64,000 nt of DNA from Victivallis lenta. Its GTDB lineage: Bacteria; Verrucomicrobiota; Lentisphaeria; Victivallales; Victivallaceae. Below are positions 16,592 to 22,389 of the stretch, one piece after another (position 1 is the first letter of the stretch; each line of letters opens with the position of its first letter). Under the pieces are notes generated by a model, which ran no database searches, was not told where the DNA came from, and saw only the letters and a list, made by a program, of their open reading frames with translations. The translations under genes and the position numbers were made by a program. The stretch is taken from NCBI RefSeq assembly GCF_009695545.1, contig NZ_VUNS01000004.1, forward strand, positions 1 through 64,000, in the 5' to 3' direction.

Positions 16592-17118
16592 GGTTAATCC
16601 CCGAAGCTTATGTTTTGATGATATTGCATGATTTCCATTTTCTCAAAAAACGATTCCATGAAACGGTTCCACCTCGGTTCATCCACAAAAAAACATATTC
16701 TTTCCGCATGGGAAACGGCGAAACCGCGCAAAATGCCAAACCGGACCGAATCGCGGCCGACAACAACGGCCATGTATTTAATTTACAGGCTGAAACCGTT
16801 TAAGTCAATCGAAAACCCGAAAAGGAACGACGGATTTTCTCCGGAACATGAAAAAATCGAAAAAAAACGGGGAAAACAGTCCGGAAACCTTGCATTTTCC
16901 GCCATGCGGAGATATTTTAAGAAATCAAAAATTATGCTGGAGCGTTTCCATATCGCATATTCCACCGCTCGTGGAGGCGTGACCGGCGAAAAGGTTGCAG
17001 GCTCGGCACCGCGGACCTCCTTCCGATAACGGCGAAACCGGAACTCGGGAGTGGGAAAGGGTACCTTGTTTGCGTTTTGTCGTATTTGGTATATGCTTCA
17101 AAAGTGGGGTAACGAGTT
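16592..17118. other. intergenic region between purF-like gene and ribosomal operon
   Basis: 527 AT-rich bases with no convincing gene; short frames here have no ribosome binding sites. It must hold the divergent promoters. A plausible one for the ribosomal operon is TTGTTT near 17067 with TATATG near 17091. No leader-peptide autoregulatory structure could be identified by eye. Confidence 0.5.
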
Positions 17119-17235
17119 ATGAAAGTCAGGGCATCGGTGAAGCGCAGATGCGAATTCTGCCAGATCATCAAGCGCAACGGCACGATCCGGGTCATCTGCT
17201 CCCGCGACGCGCGTCACAAGCAGCGTCAGGGCTGA
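17119..17235 (+). CDS. rpmJ: 50S ribosomal protein L36
   Basis: 38 aa from ATG 17119, stop at 17233-17235. It has the usual [15 protein letters not shown] start and the zinc-binding pattern C11-x2-C14...C27...H33 with a basic tail ending KQRQG. It is the first gene of the alpha operon, 41 bases before rpsM. L36 stabilises 23S rRNA near the peptidyl transferase region. This is the zinc-containing form, normal in length. Confidence 0.95.
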   Translation: MKVRASVKRRCEFCQIIKRNGTIRVICSRDARHKQRQG

Positions 17236-17276
17236 ATTTTAAAAGCGTCAATTTTAACGGATAGGAATAGACAGTT

Positions 17277-17675
17277 ATGCCTCGTATCATTGGTGTTGAC
17301 ATCCCGGGCAACAAGCGCATCGCGTTCTCGCTGCGCTATCTCTACGGCATCGGGCCGGCCAAAGCGCTCGAAATCATCGAGAGGGTCCAGATTCCGGAAG
17401 ACCTGAAGGCGAAAGACCTGACTCCGGATCAGATCGCCGCGATCACGAAAATCCTTCAGGACGACATCGTCGTGGAAGGCGATCTGCGCCGCATGCTGGC
17501 CGCGGACATCCGCCGCCTGCAGCAGATCAACTGCTACCGCGGCGTGCGCCACCGCCGCAGCCTGCCGGTCCGCGGCCAGCGCACGAAGACCAATGCGCGT
17601 ACCCGCAAAGGCAAGAAGATCACGATCGGCGCGATCCGCGACAAAACCCAGCGCCGCCTGGCCGCCAAGGGCTGA
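17277..17675 (+). CDS. rpsM: 30S ribosomal protein S13
   Basis: 132 aa. Start MPRIIGVDIPGNKRIAFSLRYLYGIG and the late RGVRHRRSLPVRGQRTKTNARTRKG are hallmark S13 sequence. The protein contacts tRNA and helps bridge the subunits at the head of the 30S. The last ~10 residues (GAIRDKTQRRLAAKG) extend slightly beyond the common end. It is followed by 102 bases before rpsK. Confidence 0.97.
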   Translation: MPRIIGVDIPGNKRIAFSLRYLYGIGPAKALEIIERVQIPEDLKAKDLTPDQIAAITKILQDDIVVEGDLRRMLAADIRRLQQINCYRGVRHRRSLPVRGQRTKTNARTRKGKKITIGAIRDKTQRRLAAKG

Positions 17676-17777
17676 GGAAGCCGTTCTCCGGGAGGCGGGC
17701 CGCATGAAACAAGCGGCCTGAGCACCGGACAGGTTCGATGAATTAGAGATCATTTTTAATCAGGAAAAATACAGAAT

Positions 17778-18224
17778 ATGGCTGAAGAAGTGAAAAACAC
17801 CGAGGCTGCGGAAGTCGCGGCCGAAGCGCCGGTTGCCGCCGCGCCGGTCATCAAGCAGCGCGGCAAGAGCGGCCGCTTCATTCCGAGCGGTATCGCCTAT
17901 GTGCTGGCGACGTTCAACAATACGAAAGTGACCTTCACCGATCTGCACGGCAACGTGCTCTGCTGGTCCACCGGCGGCAAGAACGGCTTCAAGGGCTCGC
18001 GCAAGAGCACGGCCTATGCCGCGCAGGTCATCGCCGGCGATGCGGCGAAGAAGGCTCAGCTCCTCGGCATGAAGGAAGTCGAAGTCCGGATCAAGGGACC
18101 GGGCGCGGGCCGCGAATCCGCGGTCCGCGGCATTGCGGCCGCCGGGCTTGAAATCAGCACGATCAAAGACATCACCCCTGTGCCGCACAACGGCTGCCGT
18201 CCTCCGAAACGCCGCCGGGTCTGA
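17778..18224 (+). CDS. rpsK: 30S ribosomal protein S11
   Basis: 148 aa. The core from about residue 38 ([22 protein letters not shown]) to the end [13 protein letters not shown] is classic S11, with [18 protein letters not shown]. The first ~30 residues ([22 protein letters not shown]) are an alanine/glutamate-rich extension longer than in E. coli. S11 sits on the platform of the 30S subunit near the mRNA exit. In many bacteria rpsD follows; here rpoA follows after 159 bases. Confidence 0.97.
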   Translation: MAEEVKNTEAAEVAAEAPVAAAPVIKQRGKSGRFIPSGIAYVLATFNNTKVTFTDLHGNVLCWSTGGKNGFKGSRKSTAYAAQVIAGDAAKKAQLLGMKEVEVRIKGPGAGRESAVRGIAAAGLEISTIKDITPVPHNGCRPPKRRRV

Positions 18225-18383
18225 CCCGATGGGTTCGGATGGGAGTTCCGGCCTGCGGCCTGAGGTTGCAGCACGGTTTCCCACCGTGCGGATGAATTGG
18301 AATCAGCCGCATTGCCGGACCTCTCCGGTGGTTCGTTATATTGATAAAGATGCCTGCAGGCATAATCAAGTTGGAGGAAAAAT

Positions 18384-19400
18384 ATGACTGCTGCGATCGG
18401 TTTTCCGATGCCTAAGTCGATCATCGTCGATGATGCGAGCTCGACCGAGAATTACGCCAAGTTCATCGCGGCGCCGTTTCAGCGCGGATACGGTCATACG
18501 CTCGGAAATTCGCTGCGGCGGGTTCTGCTCTCTTCTCTGGAGGGAGCGGCGATCTGCTCGGTGCGCATTGACGGCGCGAAGCATGAATTCGACGCGCTGG
18601 ACAACGTGCTCGAGGATGTCACGGAGATCGTGCTGAATCTGAAGTGCGTCCGGCTGAATCTTCACGCCGACGGGCCGAAGACGCTCGAGATCCGCAAGGA
18701 CAAGGCCGGTGCGGTGACTGCCGCGGACATCGTCTGCGACAGCACGGTCGAGGTGCTCAATCCCGAGCAGCTGATCTGCACGCTGGACAAGTCCCTGCCC
18801 TTCCGCGCCGAGATCGAGGTGATCAAGGGCAAAGGTTACCTGCCCGCTGAAAAGAATACCGCTCCGCGGGCGATCGGAACGATTCCGGTCGACTGCCTGT
18901 TCAGCCCGGTCACCCGGGTCAACTATCAGGTCGGCGCGGCGCGCGTCGGCGAAGAGACCGAAATGGACAGCCTCGAACTCGAGATCTGGACCGACGGGCG
19001 GATCACTCCGCAGGCGGCCCTCGAAGAAGCGGCCCGGATTCTGCGCGACCATCTGCAGCCCTTCATGGGCAATCAGGTCGTCGAAAAGGATGTGGTCCTG
19101 ACCGAGGAAGAGTCCAAGATGTTCAAGCTCCTGTCGCACGACGTCGAGATCCTGGATCTGTCGGTCCGGGCGATGAACTGCCTCAACAGTGCGAACATCA
19201 AGCTGATCGGCGAGCTTTGCACCAAGTCGGAGAGCCGGATGCTCAAATACCGGAACTTCGGCAAGAAATCGCTGGATGAAATCAAAGAAAAAATCGAAAA
19301 ACTCGGGCTTGAGCTGGGGATGACCTTCAGCGATCGGCTGATGACCGCTCTCGAAGCGGAATCGGTTCGGGTCCGTTCCGAAGCTGAGGAGAGCAAGTAA
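18384..19400 (+). CDS. rpoA: DNA-directed RNA polymerase subunit alpha
   Basis: 338 aa. The N-terminal assembly domain shows FIAAPFQRGYGHTLGNSLRRVLLSSLEGAAI (residues ~28-58) and GAKHEFDALDNVLEDV. The C-terminal domain has LDLSVRAMNCLNSANIKLIGEL, the part that binds UP elements and activators. ATG 18384 follows TTGGAGG. The 159-base gap upstream contains a palindrome (TGCCTGCAGGCA) and a TATATT sequence, so a secondary promoter is possible. It is followed two bases later by rplQ. Confidence 0.98.
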   Translation: MTAAIGFPMPKSIIVDDASSTENYAKFIAAPFQRGYGHTLGNSLRRVLLSSLEGAAICSVRIDGAKHEFDALDNVLEDVTEIVLNLKCVRLNLHADGPKTLEIRKDKAGAVTAADIVCDSTVEVLNPEQLICTLDKSLPFRAEIEVIKGKGYLPAEKNTAPRAIGTIPVDCLFSPVTRVNYQVGAARVGEETEMDSLELEIWTDGRITPQAALEEAARILRDHLQPFMGNQVVEKDVVLTEEESKMFKLLSHDVEILDLSVRAMNCLNSANIKLIGELCTKSESRMLKYRNFGKKSLDEIKEKIEKLGLELGMTFSDRLMTALEAESVRVRSEAEESK

Positions 19401-19402
19401 TT

Positions 19403-19954
19403 ATGCGTCATAGAGTTCATACGTTCAAGGTCGGCCGTTCGAGCGCTCATCGCCGTGCGATGCTGGCCAACATGGTCAGCAGCCTCTTCACCAACGGCCA
19501 GATTCAGACGACGCTGGTCAAGGCCAAAGAGGCGCGCCGCTTCGCCGAGAAGCTGATCACGATCGGCAAGAAGGGCGACCTGCACCGCCGCCGCATCGCG
19601 GTTGCGAAGCTGCGCGACAAGGATGCCGTCAAGCTCCTGTTCGATGAGATCGCCCCGTCCTACGAGGGCCGCAACGGCGGCTATACCCGGATTCTGAAGC
19701 TCGGCGTGCGTCGCGGCGATGCGACCGAAATGTGCCTCCTTCAGCTGGTCGAAAAGGCCAAAGTGAAGGAAGAGAAGGCCGGAAAGAAAGAAACCGCCAA
19801 GAAGGCGCCGAAGTCCAAGAAGGCCGAAGCCAAGCTCGAAGAAGTCGCGGCGGAAACCGTCAAGGCCGAAGAGGCCAAGGCGGAAGAGCTGAAGCCGGAA
19901 GTGAAGGCCGAAGAGGCCGAAGCCAAGGCGATGGAAGCTCCGAAAGCCGAATAA
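19403..19954 (+). CDS. rplQ: 50S ribosomal protein L17 with charged C-terminal tail
   Basis: 183 aa. Residues 1-117 are L17: MRHRVHTFKVGRSSAHRRAMLANMVSSLF, KAKEARRFAEKLITIGKKG, and the GGYTRILKLGVRRGDATEMCLLQLVE end. The remaining ~65 residues are a low-complexity Lys/Glu/Ala tail (KKAPKSKKAEAKLEE..., EVKAEEAEAKAM). E. coli L17 has 127 residues; acidic/alanine tails of this kind occur in several phyla. It is the last gene of the operon, followed by a clear terminator. Confidence 0.96.
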   Translation: MRHRVHTFKVGRSSAHRRAMLANMVSSLFTNGQIQTTLVKAKEARRFAEKLITIGKKGDLHRRRIAVAKLRDKDAVKLLFDEIAPSYEGRNGGYTRILKLGVRRGDATEMCLLQLVEKAKVKEEKAGKKETAKKAPKSKKAEAKLEEVAAETVKAEEAKAEELKPEVKAEEAEAKAMEAPKAE

Positions 19955-19980
19955 CCGGTTTCACCGGTTCCCTTCAGAAC

Positions 19981-20013
19981 GACTCCGGAAGAGATTCCGG
20001 AGTCTGTTTTTTT
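19981..20013 (+). terminator. terminator of the alpha operon
   Basis: Perfect 10-bp stem GACTCCGGAA (19981-19990) and TTCCGGAGTC (19995-20004), four-base loop, then TG and seven T. It lies 26 bases after the rplQ stop. Confidence 0.92.
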
Positions 20014-20054
20014 GTCCGCCGCCCGCCTTCCGGCGTATCGAAGCGGGAAACGGG

Positions 20055-20309
20055 TCACTCCGTCAGGAATCCCCGCCGGCGCAGCTGCGCCAGGAAGGTC
20101 CGCAGATCGGCCGGCGCCTCCGGCGGCAGCCGGGTGCTGCGGGCGAGTGAGTTCAGAAGTTCAGCCTCGTCCCGTTCCCCGGCCGCGATCAGTTCGCAGA
20201 TCGCGGCAGCCGTGGGGTTCAGAGCGAATACTTCACCGGTATCGGGGTGAAACAGCAGCCCGCTGCCGTCAAACTCCCTGCGGAACACGATTTGCGGATT
20301 CAGAAACAT
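20055..20309 (-). CDS. PqqD-like peptide-binding protein (RRE)
   Basis: 84 aa. It has the PqqD-family winged-helix pattern: VFRREFDGSGLLFHPDTGEVFALNPTAAAICELI, then a helix pair ending FLAQLRRRGFLTE. In RiPP systems this domain (RiPP recognition element) grips the leader of the precursor peptide and presents it to the modifying enzyme. Here it is the last gene of the operon, 12 bases after the kinase-like gene, with AAGGAATTCC before the ATG. Its likely partner leader is the YEKPEL motif of the peptide at 22222-22362. PqqD-like proteins are also found with HPr-kinase-related proteins in other genomes. Confidence 0.85.
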   Translation of the reverse strand: MFLNPQIVFRREFDGSGLLFHPDTGEVFALNPTAAAICELIAAGERDEAELLNSLARSTRLPPEAPADLRTFLAQLRRRGFLTE

Positions 20310-20321
20310 GAGAGGAATTCC

Positions 20322-21197
20322 TTATCGGTTGCGCCGGGAGACGACCGCATCCAGAACGCTCCCGGGAATGTCGTTGAGATCGGCGTAATATGCCAGCGGA
20401 AAAAAGCTTCGGGCCAGCCGGCCGATCAGCGCCGCATTGCCGAGCCTGATCTTCCTGCCCGTCTCCTGCGGCAGCAGCCGCAGCGGCTGCCAGGAGGCGT
20501 GCTCGGCCGAATTCAGCAATGCAGCTTTCCATTCGGCGGCCGGAATGGCTCCGGCATAGCCGACACCCCGTTCCGAACGCGACAATACCAGCAGCCATCT
20601 GACCGGCAGACCGTGCTCCGCCGGAAAACGACGGTCGCAGAGACGGCCGTATTCGCTCCAGGTCGGCAGCGGGTACGCGGCAAATGCCTCTCCGTCTTCG
20701 CACAACAGAAGCCAGTCATCGGCGCAGCCGCCTCCGCCGTGCAGCCGATGACGGCGCAGGGTCGTGCTTTTTCCGGTTCCTCCGGGCGCCAGCAGGACGG
20801 CTGCGCTGCCGGAGTGCTCCAGCAGCGCGCCGTGCAGGAGCAGAAAACGCCTCCTTCCTCCCGGCCCCAGCAACCCTGCGGCCAGCAGAAACTTGCAGCA
20901 ATTCGCCCAGGCGACTCGGCTCTCTGCCGCTCTCGGGTCGGTCTGCAGGATATACGCCCCGGCCTCCCCTCCCTCGAAGAGGCGAAAGCCGTGTTCCGCC
21001 GCGATGAATTTTCCGTCTCCGGGCGCAGGAGAAGGGGGAGAGATCAACACGGCAGTTGCGGGTACGGCCGGAACCGGTTCCGGCCGCAACTCCAAAACCG
21101 CCGCCAATTTTCCCAGGATCGAAGCGGCGGCATCCCCACGGGCCTCCCAGCTGACCGCACCGGAAGCAATGCGCAAATTAAGAAAACAGCTCTTCAC
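20322..21197 (-). CDS. HPr kinase-related P-loop protein (RiPP-associated)
   Basis: 291 aa from GTG 21197. This start overlaps the radical SAM stop (GTGA) and has AAGGA seven bases upstream; the longer frame would run ~100 bases into the previous gene. The central part reads LLLHGALLEHSG..AVLLAPGGTGKSTT, an HprK-type P-loop (residues ~139-145), followed by a CADDW segment (the family's Asp before the second metal-binding region) and YPLPTWS. HprK-related proteins next to PqqD-like proteins are known in peptide-modification loci. In some lasso-peptide clusters such kinases phosphorylate the peptide. The substrate here is unknown; the precursor has few Ser/Thr (S7, S18, S25, T39). Confidence 0.72.
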   Translation of the reverse strand: MKSCFLNLRIASGAVSWEARGDAAASILGKLAAVLELRPEPVPAVPATAVLISPPSPAPGDGKFIAAEHGFRLFEGGEAGAYILQTDPRAAESRVAWANCCKFLLAAGLLGPGGRRRFLLLHGALLEHSGSAAVLLAPGGTGKSTTLRRHRLHGGGGCADDWLLLCEDGEAFAAYPLPTWSEYGRLCDRRFPAEHGLPVRWLLVLSRSERGVGYAGAIPAAEWKAALLNSAEHASWQPLRLLPQETGRKIRLGNAALIGRLARSFFPLAYYADLNDIPGSVLDAVVSRRNR

Positions 21198-22225
21198 AGC
21201 AGATCCTTCAGCAGTTTTTTCAACTCCTTCCGGCAAATGCGCCCTCCCGCGCCGGACGGACAATACTGGCGGCAGTACCAGGCAAACTCGCACCCGGCAT
21301 CGCAGGAGGGTTCAGGCAGCTCCGCCCTTCCCGTTCCGATCTGCCAGAGCAGGGCTTTGCGTTCGGCCGAATTCCGCCAGATTCGGGCGACGGAGTCGGC
21401 ATTGATCCGGCCCAGCACCTTCCGATCACAGGCCCGGCATGGAATCATGACTCCGTCAGCCCGGACGGCAAGCGTGTTCCACACTTCGCCGCATCTGCGG
21501 GCCGGAGAGCCGCCGGCGGCTCCCCGCCGTATTTCATTCAGGAAGCGGTAGACGAAAGAACCGGGGAGAACCTTGGGCAGCTCTTTCCGATCCCGTTCGA
21601 ACTGCCGGATCAGCCGTGCCGTCTCCGGGATGGTGAGCGGACGCAGGCGCTCCGGCCACTCCCGGCCGACAGCCGAAACCCGGCTGAAGATGATCCGGTC
21701 GATATACTCCTGCCGGTTCAGGAAATGAGCCAGTCCGACAGCCTCGGCGGAATTGAATGCGCCGACCGTCACATTGACCGTGACGGGAACGCCGTACCGG
21801 TGCAGCAAAGCGGCTCCGGCCAGCGCCTTCTTCCACATGCCGCGCCCCCGGACCGAATCGTGGGTCGCTTCGAAGCCGTCGATCGAAAGCTGAACCCGGT
21901 CGCACCGGCCGGAGCGGCCGAGATATCCGGCCTGCTCGCGCGTGATCAAAACGCCGTTGCTGTAAATGCAGAACCGCATCCGGTTTGCCCGGACCCGTTC
22001 CAGCAGGCGCAACAGGTCCGGGCGGCAGAAAGGTTCTCCGCCGAGAATGTCGACCCGGAAGACCTTCTCCCGGCCGAGCTCATCCAGAAACCGGAGCCAC
22101 TCCGCCGCCGGGAGATCGGGTTCCCGATTCCCGGCAAACTCGCGACAGTAGCAGAACGGGCAATTCAGGTTGCACCGGCTGGTTATATACAGAACGGCTT
22201 TGTCGGGGGCCGAACTGCTGTTCAC
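21194..22225 (-). CDS. radical SAM/SPASM peptide-modifying enzyme
   Basis: 343 aa from GTG 22225, which overlaps the stop of the 46-aa peptide gene by four bases. The radical SAM cluster motif is C18-x3-C22-x2-C25 (CNLNCPFC), followed by the GGEP motif at 62-65 and the VQLSIDG strand. A SPASM domain with eight cysteines occupies the C-terminus (C245, C263, C266, C308, C312, C318, C322, C331), for two auxiliary Fe-S clusters. Such enzymes make thioether, C-C or other crosslinks in ribosomal peptides. The immediate upstream gene encodes a 46-aa peptide with two cysteines, the probable substrate, and the next two genes encode a kinase-like protein and a PqqD-like protein. Confidence 0.9.
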   Translation of the reverse strand: MNSSSAPDKAVLYITSRCNLNCPFCYCREFAGNREPDLPAAEWLRFLDELGREKVFRVDILGGEPFCRPDLLRLLERVRANRMRFCIYSNGVLITREQAGYLGRSGRCDRVQLSIDGFEATHDSVRGRGMWKKALAGAALLHRYGVPVTVNVTVGAFNSAEAVGLAHFLNRQEYIDRIIFSRVSAVGREWPERLRPLTIPETARLIRQFERDRKELPKVLPGSFVYRFLNEIRRGAAGGSPARRCGEVWNTLAVRADGVMIPCRACDRKVLGRINADSVARIWRNSAERKALLWQIGTGRAELPEPSCDAGCEFAWYCRQYCPSGAGGRICRKELKKLLKDLL

Positions 22226-22362
22226 TGAAACTCCGGCGCAAAATCGGTATCGCAGCCGGCATCCTCATTCACGATCCCGTTCAGACAGCTCTCTCCGCGG
22301 ACAATTCCCGACTCCGGCAGAACCAGCTCCGGCTTCTCATACGAAAACAACTCTTCTTCCAT
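22222..22362 (-). CDS. candidate RiPP precursor peptide
   Basis: 46 aa from ATG 22362, 27 bases after the large beta-solenoid gene and overlapping the radical SAM gene by GTGA. It starts MEEELFSYEKPELVLPESG: Y8-x-x-P11-x-L13 matches the YxxPxL leader motif that PqqD-like RREs bind in lasso and other RiPPs. The rest is acidic with C26 and C37 separated by ten residues and several glycines (G19, G23, G29, G36), a plausible core for a radical SAM crosslink. It has no signal peptide and does not resemble a structural protein. Assignment rests on size, composition, leader motif and position; no mature product is known. Confidence 0.72.
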   Translation of the reverse strand: MEEELFSYEKPELVLPESGIVRGESCLNGIVNEDAGCDTDFAPEFQ

Positions 22363-22389
22363 TTTTCAACTGTTCCATTCCCTGATTGA

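Noticed and set aside
14249-16597. 782-codon plus-strand frame over speE and the purF-like gene
   Set aside because: Both minus-strand genes carry full family motifs; the plus-strand translation has no recognisable domain.
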